Source: Paenalcaligenes suwonensis | GTDB taxonomy: Bacteria > Pseudomonadota > Gammaproteobacteria > Burkholderiales > Burkholderiaceae_B | Assembly: GCF_011290505.1 (NCBI RefSeq) | Contig: NZ_JAANPV010000002.1 | Location: 248,001-312,000, forward strand | Direction: 5' to 3' | DNA length: 64,000 nt | Shown here: one piece after another, positions 55,903-64,000 of the stretch | Position numbering within the stretch: the first letter of the stretch is position 1 | Layout: every line of letters starts with the position of its first letter | Program-made: the position numbers and the translations under genes | Notes under the pieces: generated by a model | Databases searched by the model: none | What the model saw: the letters and a program-made list of their open reading frames with translations, nothing else | Told to the model about the DNA's origin: nothing

Positions 55903-57180
55903 TCAATACAGCCACTTCATGGGTACGGTAATGATTTCAGGTACAGCTACGAACAGCATTAACAACAGGAAATAGCCCAATAGGAATGGCCCCACACCCA
56001 CAATGACCTTCCCTAACGGTACTTTGGCTACGCCACTGACCACGTTCAGCACCACACCTACGGGTGGTGTCAGCAAACTAATGCAGGTGTTCATCACAAA
56101 CATCACCCCGAAGTACACCGGGTCAATACCGGCCATCTTCACAATAGGCAACAGCACAGGGGTCAGAATCAATAGCGTAGGGGTGAGATCCAATGCCGTA
56201 CCAATCACAAAGATCAACAGCATCATGATCAGCATCAGCAATTTGGGATGCTCAATAAAAGGCTCTAGGAAACCACCTAGTTCTGCAGGAATATCAGCCG
56301 CCGTAATCAACCATGCCGATACCAATGCAGCCGCTACTAAGAACATCACCACCGCCGTGGTTTTAGCCGAGCGCAGCAATACGGTGTAGAGATCACGTAG
56401 TCGCAGCTCTTTATACACAAAGGTACCGACTAGCCAGGCATACACGGCAGCAATCACCGCCGCTTCGGTAGGCGTCACCATACCCATGCGTATACCACCC
56501 AGCACAATCACGGGCATACCTAAGGCCCACGACGCACGTGCCGTAGCTTGTAAACGCTCTTTGCCGGATCGCTTAGGTAGCGTTTTGCTAGCACTATTGC
56601 GCCCCACCACCATCCAAATCACCACTAAGGTCAGTGCCATCAACAAACCCGGCACAATACCCGCCATAAACAAACGTGAGATAGACACGTTGGCCGCCAC
56701 ACCAAAAATGATGAAGGCCATTGAGGGGGGGATCACTGGTGCAATCACACCACCTGCGGCAATCACTCCAGCAGAGCGCGGCACGTTATAGCCCGCTTCA
56801 CGCATCATGGGCACCAGAATCGCTGCCAAAGCGGCAGAATCTGCAACAGCAGAGCCAGACAAGCTCGCCATAATCACAGCTGCCACAATGGCCACCAACC
56901 CTAAGCCACCTTTAATATGCCCCACACATGCCAGAGCAAAATCAATGATGCGGCGTGACAGACCACCCGAGTTCATTAGCTCGCCCGCTAACAAGAAAAA
57001 GGGGATGGCAAGCAAGGTAAAGGTATCTGCGCCAGAGATCATGTTTTGTGCCACGATCTGGGCATTAAACATGTCCAATTGCAGCATTAGCATCAGCGAA
57101 CAGAAGATCAGTGCGAAGGCAACAGGCACGCCTATGGCCATGGCTCCCAATAATGAAGCCACAAAAATCAGTAATGTCAT
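55903..57180 (-). CDS. dctM: TRAP transporter large permease subunit, second system
   Basis: 425 residues from MTLLIFVASLLG, about twelve helices; SGSAVADSAALAAILVPMM and TPPVGVVLNVV are family features. The frame extends 13 codons upstream into dctQ, but the ATG at 57180, seven bases after the dctQ stop, is preferred. Forms the ion-coupled permease with DctQ. Confidence 0.93.
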   Translation of the reverse strand: MTLLIFVASLLGAMAIGVPVAFALIFCSLMLMLQLDMFNAQIVAQNMISGADTFTLLAIPFFLLAGELMNSGGLSRRIIDFALACVGHIKGGLGLVAIVAAVIMASLSGSAVADSAALAAILVPMMREAGYNVPRSAGVIAAGGVIAPVIPPSMAFIIFGVAANVSISRLFMAGIVPGLLMALTLVVIWMVVGRNSASKTLPKRSGKERLQATARASWALGMPVIVLGGIRMGMVTPTEAAVIAAVYAWLVGTFVYKELRLRDLYTVLLRSAKTTAVVMFLVAAALVSAWLITAADIPAELGGFLEPFIEHPKLLMLIMMLLIFVIGTALDLTPTLLILTPVLLPIVKMAGIDPVYFGVMFVMNTCISLLTPPVGVVLNVVSGVAKVPLGKVIVGVGPFLLGYFLLLMLFVAVPEIITVPMKWLY

Positions 57181-57187
57181 GGTGAGG

Positions 57188-57706
57188 TTACTCCGCGCTA
57201 GCCCCGTGGCCGCCTGCAAAGCGGTCTAATTCTGCGTCACTGACTTTGCCAGTCAGCACCGTTAGCAATCGGAAGCCGGCAATCACAAACACCCCTGCCC
57301 CCGTGAACATGCCTATGCCATACACCCACGCCAATGACAGGCCGGTGACTGGAGCATACATGGTGGCATTCACCTCTAATTGCTCCCATGCACCTGCTGC
57401 AAAAATGTAGGCACACGCCATAATGATGAGGTTGGTCGCTGCCATGCATAGCAACTGACCTCGACGCGATAGTCTGGACGTCAGGGTTTCAATACCCATA
57501 TGGCTGTGCTCTTTGAAAGTCAGCACAGCGCCAGTGAAGGTCAGCCAAACGAAGAAGAAACGGGATAACTCTTCTGAAATCATCCACCCGGTATTAAACG
57601 CGTAGCGCAGCACCACATTGCCAAATACCATGACCACCATGCCAGCAAGCAAAACGGTCAGCACTAGGCCAAGAAAACGGTAAAACCAATCTATTATCCA
57701 CTGCAT
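57188..57706 (-). CDS. dctQ: TRAP transporter small permease subunit, second system
   Basis: 172 residues, four helices; WMISEELSRFFFVWLTFTGAVLTFKEHSHMGIE is the DctQ signature. Starts 71 bases after the FadR-type gene, probably in one operon with it and the FAD oxidoreductase. Confidence 0.92.
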   Translation of the reverse strand: MQWIIDWFYRFLGLVLTVLLAGMVVMVFGNVVLRYAFNTGWMISEELSRFFFVWLTFTGAVLTFKEHSHMGIETLTSRLSRRGQLLCMAATNLIIMACAYIFAAGAWEQLEVNATMYAPVTGLSLAWVYGIGMFTGAGVFVIAGFRLLTVLTGKVSDAELDRFAGGHGASAE

Positions 57707-57777
57707 GTACCTTGACTCCTTTGTGTTTATATCGGTGCATCTGCAGCTTCTCCCTACCGTCTTGGCATGAGGAAAAC

Positions 57778-58518
57778 CTACAGCTCGCGCGGCTTATAGA
57801 GTGCCGCTTTGTCTTCTGCCTGCAATTTGACACGCTGTGCACCACCCAAAATATGGGCTTCCATTGCTTTACGGGCTCCCTCCACATCCCTTCTAGCAAT
57901 GGCATCACGCACGGCAACGTGTTCATCAATAGTGATTTTGACTATCTCGTCTCGCTCGTAATAATTGCGTGACGTATTCATGGCTTGATGCATCTTTTCA
58001 CTGATAAAACCAATAAACAGCGGGAAGTATTCATTACCCGTTGCATTAGCAACCTCTGTGTGAAAATCCAAGTCTGCCACAACGCCATCGTCACTCCACT
58101 TATCGGCATGAATCATGCGGTTTAGTGCATCATCTATGCGCGCCATCTCCTCCTCGGTATGGTGCTGTGCAGCTAAACCTGCCGCCTCTACTTCCAGCAC
58201 ACTACGTAACTGGAACAGACTGCGAAATGCCTCAGGTTCATTGAGCGACAAGTCGTCTAAACGTAAAAACTGTCGGCGTTCTGGCTCGGTAATAAACGCC
58301 CCTACCCCACGTCTGGTTTCAACTACGCCTTCGTGACGTAACTGTGCAATGGCCTCGCGCACTACTGTGCGGCTCACACCAAAGCTCTCAGACAACTCAC
58401 TTTCCGTGGGTAATCTGTCCCCCGCTTTCAACTGTCCCTGTACCACTTTGTCGTAGATCTGGCGGGCAATCATCGCTGGCAAACTTTCCACACGCTGGAT
58501 CTGATCAAAAATAGCCAT
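57778..58518 (-). CDS. FadR-family (GntR) regulator of the sugar-acid set
   Basis: 246 residues from MAIFDQIQR: a winged helix (about 8-72, LPTESELSESFGVSRTVVREAIAQLRHEGVV) and an FCD domain (about 90-225) with DLDFHTEVANATGN, EHVAVRDAI. A GTG at 58545 and an ATG at 58527 are also in frame; the AAGGAG site lies 11 bases before ATG 58518 and only 2 before 58527. It is likely the repressor of both divergent operons through the palindrome at 60134-60144. Confidence 0.9.
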   Translation of the reverse strand: MAIFDQIQRVESLPAMIARQIYDKVVQGQLKAGDRLPTESELSESFGVSRTVVREAIAQLRHEGVVETRRGVGAFITEPERRQFLRLDDLSLNEPEAFRSLFQLRSVLEVEAAGLAAQHHTEEEMARIDDALNRMIHADKWSDDGVVADLDFHTEVANATGNEYFPLFIGFISEKMHQAMNTSRNYYERDEIVKITIDEHVAVRDAIARRDVEGARKAMEAHILGGAQRVKLQAEDKAALYKPREL

Positions 58519-58591
58519 GACTGACATTTCTCCTTGGGCTGACACTAGCTGAAAATAGCGAGTGTGCCTTGTAAGCGCACATAGCGTCCAG

Positions 58592-60061
58592 TCAGGACAA
58601 CAAACAACCGGGATTCATGATGTTTTTTGGGTCTACACACTGCTTGAGTTTGTGCATCAACATTTTCTGTGCCGCATCGGCGTAGTGTTCAAACGTACTT
58701 TTCTTTAAACGTCCCACGCCATGCTCGGCACTGAAGCTGCCGTTAAAACCCATTACGCATTCTGTAATAATGTTCCCTCCCGCCTCGATTAAAGCCATAC
58801 GCTGTTCAGTCGTGTAATCCGCGGGAGGCAATACATTGACGTGTACATTGCCATCACCAATGTGGCCATACCCCACCACTAGCGAGCTAGGGAAAGCCTG
58901 CTGTAATTGTTGATGCACTTCTTCAACAAACTCGGCCATTCGTGAAATAGATACCGATACATCAGAACGTAAATGCAACCCACGTAAGGCTTGGGCTTCG
59001 TTCACTGCCTCGCGGTAACGCCATAAGGTGGCTGCCTGTGCTTGTGTGTGCGCAATAACGGCGTCTTGTAATAGGCCGTCTTCCATGACGCGCTCTAAAA
59101 AGCTTTCCAAAATACCGGCCACATCGACCAACTCAGCCCCCGAGAACTCCACCAGCACATAGGTAGAGTGAGTAAGCGACATGGGCGCTGTGGTGTCTGG
59201 CAATGCTTCTTGCGCAAGCGTTAACACGTTTTTCGGCATCAGCTCAAAGGCGGTCATTAAGTCGCCGCAGCGCTTACGCGCTTGCAGATACAGTTGCACC
59301 GCATCGTGCACAGAATCTAAGGCCAATAAAGCCGTCACCACATTTTGCGGCAAAGGCGACAAGCGTAAAGATGCGGCGGTCACGATGCCTAATGCCCCTT
59401 CCGCACCAATAAATAACTGATTCACATCTACACCACGGTTATCTTTACGCAAGCCCTTAAGGTTATGCAGCACACTGCCATCAGGCAGTACCACCTCTAG
59501 CCCCAACACTTGCTCGCGCATCATGCCGTAGCGCAACACATTCACACCACCCGCGTTGGTGCTGATATTGCCGCCTATTTGGCAACTTCCCTCTGCCCCC
59601 AAAGACACAGGAAACAAAAACCCTTGTGCAGCGGCGGCATCTTGAACTGTTTGCAAAATGCAGCCCGCTTCTACCGTGATGGCATAGTTGTCGTGGTCCA
59701 TATCTCTAATGGCATTCATACGCCCTAGCCCCAGCACGATGACACGCGCATCGGCACCCAAAGGCAACGCCCCCAACACTAGCCCTGTATTACCCCCTTG
59801 TGGCACCACGGCAATCGCTTGTTGTGCACAGTAACACACCACGCTCTGCACTTGCTCGGTGTTGGCAGGCATCACCACCGCTAACGCAGTGGCTACATGA
59901 TCACCATGCCAATCACGCAAACACGGCTCTGCGCGTGGATCCTCTCCTGACCACACATACTCGCCCCCCACTAGCTGCCGCAACTGCTCACATACAGTGG
60001 CTGCATCGTGACGATCTACGGGGCTTTCAACTGCCGCGGACGAGTAGGAGTGTGCGTTCAA
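58592..60061 (-). CDS. FAD-linked D-2-hydroxyacid dehydrogenase (GlcD/D-2-hydroxyglutarate dehydrogenase type)
   Basis: 489 residues: FAD-binding PCMH domain (about 50-235) with VVPQGGNTGLVLG and NISTNAGGVNVLRYG; C-terminal oxidase domain with GYGHIGDGNVHVNVLPP (metal and substrate histidines) and SAEHGVGRLKK. Family members oxidise D-lactate, glycolate, D-2-hydroxyglutarate or similar acids and pass electrons to a carrier. The start is TTG at 60061, supported by AGGAAAG 7 bases upstream; no ATG occurs nearby. It is the first gene of the minus-strand operon. Confidence 0.88.
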   Translation of the reverse strand: MNAHSYSSAAVESPVDRHDAATVCEQLRQLVGGEYVWSGEDPRAEPCLRDWHGDHVATALAVVMPANTEQVQSVVCYCAQQAIAVVPQGGNTGLVLGALPLGADARVIVLGLGRMNAIRDMDHDNYAITVEAGCILQTVQDAAAAQGFLFPVSLGAEGSCQIGGNISTNAGGVNVLRYGMMREQVLGLEVVLPDGSVLHNLKGLRKDNRGVDVNQLFIGAEGALGIVTAASLRLSPLPQNVVTALLALDSVHDAVQLYLQARKRCGDLMTAFELMPKNVLTLAQEALPDTTAPMSLTHSTYVLVEFSGAELVDVAGILESFLERVMEDGLLQDAVIAHTQAQAATLWRYREAVNEAQALRGLHLRSDVSVSISRMAEFVEEVHQQLQQAFPSSLVVGYGHIGDGNVHVNVLPPADYTTEQRMALIEAGGNIITECVMGFNGSFSAEHGVGRLKKSTFEHYADAAQKMLMHKLKQCVDPKNIMNPGCLLS

Positions 60062-60133
60062 TTTTTTTCTTTCCTGTAAGGATGAGGTGTGGTCATTTTG
60101 GGATTGACCTGCACTTTTAAACCAGACATCATA

Positions 60134-60144
60134 TTGTCAGACAA
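60134..60144. promoter_or_regulatory. Palindromic operator TTGTCAGACAA in the divergent promoter region
   Basis: Perfect inverted repeat TTGTC-A-GACAA, which fits the TnGTnnnACnA form common to FadR-type operators. It lies between the FAD oxidoreductase gene (minus) and the denD-like gene (plus), so one bound repressor could control both operons. A TTGACC box lies at 60102-60107, 17 bases before CATCAT, as a possible plus-strand promoter. Confidence 0.65.
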
Positions 60145-60159
60145 CTAAACTATAGAAAA

Positions 60160-60186
60160 AAAACCTGATGACTCTAATCGGGTTTT
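60160..60186. terminator. Terminator-like hairpin in the denD-like leader
   Basis: AAAACCTGA (60160-60168) pairs with TCGGGTTTT (60178-60186), one T-G wobble. On the minus strand it would be followed by eight T; on the plus strand by TTTTACCC, 22 bases before the start codon. Could weaken antisense reading or act as an attenuator. Confidence 0.4.
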
Positions 60187-60208
60187 ACCCTAAGAGGAGA
60201 CAAACAAC

Positions 60209-61192
60209 ATGCGTATTGCCATCATTGGTGCCGCTGGCATGATAGGTTTTAAGTTGGCCAACCATTTGCTACAGCACGGTTTAGCAGCCAACTCGCCTAT
60301 ACAGTCTATGCAACTGTATGACGTCTGCCCTACCCTGCCTATGCCGCTGGCGTCAGACCGCTACCAGTATCACTGCATTGATTTCTCTAGCCCTCAGGCA
60401 GCAGAAAAAATTGTGCGTGATAGGCCTGATCTAATCATCCATCTGGCGGCTATTGTTTCCGGTGAAGCCGAAAAAGATTTTGACAAAGGCTATGCCATTA
60501 ACTTGGCTGGTAGCCATCAATTATTTGAGGCTATACGCCATGCACACCAGCACGATGGCTACTACCCTCGCATGGTGTTTGCATCCTCTATTGCGGTAGT
60601 GGGTGCTCCCCTACCTTTCCCTATTCCTGATGAGTTTCACCTCACCCCACTCACCAGTTATGGCACACAAAAAGCCATTACCGAACTGCTGTTAGCCGAC
60701 TATTCCCGTCGTGGTTTTATGGATGGTGTAGGCATACGTTTACCCACTATCTGTGTGCGCCCCGGCAAACCCAATGCGGCAGCATCCGGTTTTTTCTCGT
60801 CCATTATCCGTGAGCCATTAAACGGCCAAACAGCCATCTTGCCAGTAGACCCTAGCGTCAGGCACTGGCATGCGTCACCGCGTTCTGCCGTGAATTTCTT
60901 CCTGCATGCCGCCACCATGGACACCACACCACTGGGCGCTAGACGCTCACTCTTTATGCCTGGGGTCAGCGTCACCGTAGATGAACAAATTCAAGCACTG
61001 CGACGTATTGCAGGTGACGAGGCCACGCGTCTGATCCAGTACCAACCCAATCCAGACATTCAAAAAATGGTCACAGGCTGGGCTCCTGGCTTCGACGCCA
61101 AACGGGCACTTGCCTTAGGCTTTAGTGCCGAGCAAAATTTCGATGAGATCATTCAACAATACATTGACGACGAAATGAGGGCCGGAGCATGA
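60209..61192 (+). CDS. denD: NAD-dependent epimerase/dehydratase, D-erythronate-dehydrogenase (DenD)-like
   Basis: 327 residues of the extended SDR superfamily: IIGAAGMIGFKLA (NAD site), HLAAIVSG, SSIAVVG, YGTQKAITELLL (Tyr and Lys), and IRLPTICVRPGKPNAAASGFF, characteristic of the DenD group that oxidises D-erythronate to 2-keto-D-erythronate. Its usual partners (OtnK, OtnC, OtnI) are not in this window, so the substrate may differ. AGGAG precedes the ATG. It overlaps the next gene by 4 bases. Confidence 0.75.
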   Translation: MRIAIIGAAGMIGFKLANHLLQHGLAANSPIQSMQLYDVCPTLPMPLASDRYQYHCIDFSSPQAAEKIVRDRPDLIIHLAAIVSGEAEKDFDKGYAINLAGSHQLFEAIRHAHQHDGYYPRMVFASSIAVVGAPLPFPIPDEFHLTPLTSYGTQKAITELLLADYSRRGFMDGVGIRLPTICVRPGKPNAAASGFFSSIIREPLNGQTAILPVDPSVRHWHASPRSAVNFFLHAATMDTTPLGARRSLFMPGVSVTVDEQIQALRRIAGDEATRLIQYQPNPDIQKMVTGWAPGFDAKRALALGFSAEQNFDEIIQQYIDDEMRAGA

Positions 61193-62079
61193 CCACAACA
61201 CAACAACCACGCATCGCTTTTTTGGGCACAGGCTTAATGGGCGCACCCATGTGTGCCAATTTACGTAAAAAAGGCTTTGATCTCTGGGTATGGAATCGCA
61301 GCCCTGAAAAAGCAGAAGCCTTGGTTCCACTGGGTGCCACGCTTGCGCACAACGCCGCCGAAGCTGTCAGCCACGCCGATGTGGTGTTCACTATGCTCAG
61401 CAATGACGAAGCCGTAGAAAGCCTAGTGCTAGATCCTGCCGTGATCGCTGCCGCCAAACCCGGCACGGTCTTTATAGACAGCAGTTCTACGCGCCCTGCT
61501 ACAGCTAAAAAACTGGCAACAGCCCTAGCGCAGCATCAATTGCAATTTATAGACTGCCCGGTATCGGGTGGAGTAAAAGGCGCACAAGAAGGCACGCTAG
61601 CCTTAATGGCTGGTGGCCCTGCACCACTGATTGAATCCCTAGCCCCTGTGTTCGCTGCGTTAGGGCGCTTAACCCGCGTCGGTGATCACGGTGCAGGCCA
61701 AGTCGCCAAATTGGCTAACCAACAAATTGTGGCCATCACCATTGGTGCCATTGCCGAAGCCATGACATTAGTGTCACGCTCGGGTGGTTCTGCCGCAGCC
61801 TTCCGAGATGCTATTCGTGGTGGTTTTGCAGAAAGCACCATTTTGGCGCTGCACGGCGAACGCATGATCACACGACACTTCGAGCCCGGCGGCCCATGCA
61901 AGCACCAATATAAAGACCTGCGCAATATACAGTCGCAAATGGCCTTGCATGACCTGCAACTCCCCCTTACCTCTAGCGTGACCGAACTGTTCGGCACCTT
62001 ATGCGAAAACGGTGGCGCTGATTTAGACCACAGCGCTTTGCTGCTACAGATTGAGTCTCTGAACCCTAAGGAAGGTTAG
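61189..62079 (+). CDS. 3-hydroxyisobutyrate-dehydrogenase-family oxidoreductase (LtnD / tartronate-semialdehyde-reductase-like)
   Basis: 296 residues: N-terminal Rossmann domain with FLGTGLMGAPMCANL and CPVSGGVKGAQEG, then an all-helical domain with catalytic Lys in KLANQQIV. Family members include L-threonate dehydrogenase, 2-hydroxy-3-oxopropionate reductase and 3-hydroxyisobutyrate dehydrogenase; sequence alone does not decide. It sits between the denD-like gene and the dehydratase with a 4-base overlap and a 5-base gap, so the three form one transcript. Confidence 0.85.
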   Translation: MTTTQQPRIAFLGTGLMGAPMCANLRKKGFDLWVWNRSPEKAEALVPLGATLAHNAAEAVSHADVVFTMLSNDEAVESLVLDPAVIAAAKPGTVFIDSSSTRPATAKKLATALAQHQLQFIDCPVSGGVKGAQEGTLALMAGGPAPLIESLAPVFAALGRLTRVGDHGAGQVAKLANQQIVAITIGAIAEAMTLVSRSGGSAAAFRDAIRGGFAESTILALHGERMITRHFEPGGPCKHQYKDLRNIQSQMALHDLQLPLTSSVTELFGTLCENGGADLDHSALLLQIESLNPKEG

Positions 62080-62084
62080 CAACC

Positions 62085-63866
62085 ATGACTAGCCCACACA
62101 CGCCTAAACGCCTACGCTCGCAAGACTGGTTTGATAACCACGAGCATATAGACTTGGCCGCTCTGTATATGGAGCGGTTCATGAATTACGGCATTACCCC
62201 AGAAGAGCTACGCTCTGGCAAACCCATTATTGGTATCGCACAAAGTGGTAGCGACCTTACTCCCTGTAACCGTGTACATATAGAGCTAGTGAAACGGGTA
62301 CGCGATGGGATACGTGATGCAGGGGGTATTCCAATGGAGTTCCCTACTCACCCTATTTTTGAAAACTGTAAGCGCCCCACCGCTGCACTAGATCGTAATT
62401 TGGCGTATTTGGGTTTGGTAGAAATCTTGTATGGCTACCCCATTGATGGCGTCGTGCTCACCACAGGCTGCGACAAAACCACGCCCTCTGCATTAATGGC
62501 CGCCGCAACGGTTAATATTCCCGCGATTGTGCTGTCCGGCGGCCCCATGCTGGATGGCTGGCACGATGGTAAACGTGTAGGGTCTGGCACGGTCATCTGG
62601 CAATCACGGCGTGCCTACGCCGCAGGCGAAATAGACAAAGAAGAATTCTTCCAACGCGCCTTAGACTCTGCCCCCTCGGTAGGGCACTGCAACACCATGG
62701 GCACAGCATCTACCATGAATGCCATGGCTGAAGCTTTGGGCATGTCGCTCACCAGTTGCGCCGCCATTCCCGCCGCCTACCGTGAGCGATCCCAGATGGC
62801 GTACCGCACAGGCAAACGGGCCGTAGAACTGGTACACGAAGACATACGGCCTTTAGACGTGATGACACGTACTGCGTTCTTAAATGCCATACGAGTGAAC
62901 ACCGCAATCGGTGGCTCCACCAACGCACAACCTCACTTAGTAGCCATGGCGCGCCATGCTGGGGTAGAACTTGCCGACACCGATTGGCAAACCTACGGCT
63001 ACGACATTCCCTTACTGGCTAACGTGCAACCTGCGGGCGAATACCTCAGTGAAAACTTCCACCGAGCAGGCGGCGTGCCCGCTATCATGTGGGAACTATG
63101 GCAAAACGGAAAGCTAGACGAACAGCCCATCAACGTGAATGGCAAACCCCTAAGCGAATCGCTACGTGACCGTGAAAGCACCGATCGCAAAGTGATTTTT
63201 CCTTATGCCGCACCACTTAAACACCAAGCCGGGTTTAAAGTGCTCTCGGGCAACTTGTTTGACTTTGCCATCATGAAGACCAGCGTTATTTCAGACGCCT
63301 TTGCCCAGCAGTACTTACGAAAACCCGGCCATGAAGGAGTGTTTGAGGCGCGCGCCATCGTATTTGAGGGTTCAGAAGACTACCACCAGCGCATCGATGA
63401 TCCGGCCCTAAATATTGATGAAAACTGCATACTGGTAATTCGTGGCACCGGCCCTTTAGGCTGGCCTGGCGCTGCCGAAGTGGTCAATATGCAACCGCCT
63501 AAAGCCCTACTAAAAAAAGGCATTACTGGTCTACCTACCTTGGGTGATGGTCGACAATCTGGCACCTCAGACAGCCCTTCTATTTTGCATGCTTCTCCAG
63601 AAAGCGCTGCCGGTGGCGGTTTATCATGGCTGCAAACCGGCGACATCATACGGGTGGACTTAAATACTGGCCGCTGCGATGCGTTAGTAGAGACCGCAGA
63701 AATTGCTCGCCGCAAAGCGCATTTCACCCCTCCTGTCGTCGCTACCGCCACACCATGGCAAAAAATTTATCGTGATGGTGTAGGCCAATTAAATACAGGC
63801 GCTGTACTAGAAAGCGCCGTGCCCTTTATCAATGTGAGCCAGACACTACCTAGACACAATCACTAG
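62085..63866 (+). CDS. IlvD/Edd-family sugar-acid dehydratase (arabinonate/xylonate dehydratase-like)
   Basis: 593 residues. Cluster-binding cysteines are Cys61 (LTPCNRVH), Cys129 (TTGCDKTTP) and Cys202 (GHCNTMGTAS), the spacing of the [2Fe-2S] aldonate dehydratases such as L-arabinonate and D-xylonate dehydratase. GDGRQSGTSDSPSILH near the C-terminus has the catalytic serine. It removes water from C2-C3 of an aldonate to give a 2-keto-3-deoxy acid. The substrate is not determined. Last gene of its operon; a strong terminator follows. Confidence 0.88.
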   Translation: MTSPHTPKRLRSQDWFDNHEHIDLAALYMERFMNYGITPEELRSGKPIIGIAQSGSDLTPCNRVHIELVKRVRDGIRDAGGIPMEFPTHPIFENCKRPTAALDRNLAYLGLVEILYGYPIDGVVLTTGCDKTTPSALMAAATVNIPAIVLSGGPMLDGWHDGKRVGSGTVIWQSRRAYAAGEIDKEEFFQRALDSAPSVGHCNTMGTASTMNAMAEALGMSLTSCAAIPAAYRERSQMAYRTGKRAVELVHEDIRPLDVMTRTAFLNAIRVNTAIGGSTNAQPHLVAMARHAGVELADTDWQTYGYDIPLLANVQPAGEYLSENFHRAGGVPAIMWELWQNGKLDEQPINVNGKPLSESLRDRESTDRKVIFPYAAPLKHQAGFKVLSGNLFDFAIMKTSVISDAFAQQYLRKPGHEGVFEARAIVFEGSEDYHQRIDDPALNIDENCILVIRGTGPLGWPGAAEVVNMQPPKALLKKGITGLPTLGDGRQSGTSDSPSILHASPESAAGGGLSWLQTGDIIRVDLNTGRCDALVETAEIARRKAHFTPPVVATATPWQKIYRDGVGQLNTGAVLESAVPFINVSQTLPRHNH

Positions 63867-63909
63867 ATAAGGTCTGTACACCACACGATTTCTTTTACAT
63901 CCCCTTGGT

Positions 63910-63945
63910 GCACCTAAACGGCAATGCTGTTTAGGTGCTTTTTTT
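63910..63945 (+). terminator. Strong terminator after the dehydratase gene
   Basis: GCACCTAAAC (63910-63919) pairs perfectly with GTTTAGGTGC (63929-63938), 9-base loop, followed by seven T (63939-63945). It marks the end of the plus-strand operon. Confidence 0.9.
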
Positions 63946-63980
63946 ATATGAGGCAGCCAAGTGGTACGGTAATGGTTCTC

Positions 63981-63986
63981 TATAAT
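63981..63986 (+). promoter_or_regulatory. Possible -10 box at the window edge
   Basis: A consensus TATAAT near the end of the window, after the terminator. No good -35 is seen at 17 bases. The gene it may serve lies outside. Confidence 0.3.
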
Positions 63987-64000
63987 CCATCACAAGTGGC

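Overview
The window is a 64 kb piece of a bacterial chromosome with 58 protein-coding genes and no rRNA or tRNA that I could recognise. Gene order points to Betaproteobacteria, order Burkholderiales, most likely a low-GC member of the Alcaligenaceae. The markers are kdsD-kdsC-lptCAB-hpf-ptsN-hprK-rapZ, gpmA/envC/ctpA/moeB next to rhodanese-grxC-secB-gpsA, and rsmB-DUF4390-ntrY-ntrX. The genus is not resolved from sequence alone.

Positions 1-13.2 kb: pncB, an FMN-binding flavin-reductase-like gene cut by an in-frame TGA, apt, and a complete cytochrome bd unit on the minus strand (GbsR-like regulator, cydA, cydB, cydX, cydD, cydC). The regulator has a clear sigma-70 promoter with a perfect 18-bp palindrome just downstream of it. 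On the plus strand the Kdo/LPS-transport operon kdsD-kdsC-lptC-lptA-lptB follows.

Positions 13.2-39.2 kb are housekeeping: hpf, the PTS-Ntr genes ptsN-hprK-rapZ, rlpA, rsmI, yraN-diaA-dolP, a TlpA-like lipoprotein, argB, cell-division and protein-export genes, tRNA and rRNA methyltransferases, an NtrY-NtrX-like two-component pair, a gamma-carbonic anhydrase and galE. Two facts fit together here. The slot between lptB and hpf that often holds rpoN (sigma-54) is empty, and the NtrX-like regulator has a receiver and a Fis-type HTH but no sigma-54-interacting AAA+ domain.

Positions 39.2-64 kb are metabolic and accessory in character. A 316-bp scar-like spacer with a C11 tract and direct repeats separates galE from rarD. 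Then come gabD and a MocR-type regulator, a cupin-amidohydrolase-aldehyde dehydrogenase set, a ThDP enzyme, and a FadR-type regulator with a TRAP transporter and a CitE-like lyase. An identical 13-bp operator-like sequence occurs in three intergenic regions of this set, suggesting one FadR-type regulon. A second set (54.1-63.9 kb) combines a TRAP transporter, another FadR-type regulator, an SDR, an FAD-dependent D-2-hydroxyacid dehydrogenase, a D-erythronate dehydrogenase-like protein, a 3-hydroxyisobutyrate-dehydrogenase-family protein and an IlvD/Edd sugar-acid dehydratase. These are arranged divergently around the palindrome TTGTCAGACAA and look like a sugar-acid uptake and degradation regulon whose exact substrate I cannot name. 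The two catabolic regulons are the best candidates for undescribed biology.
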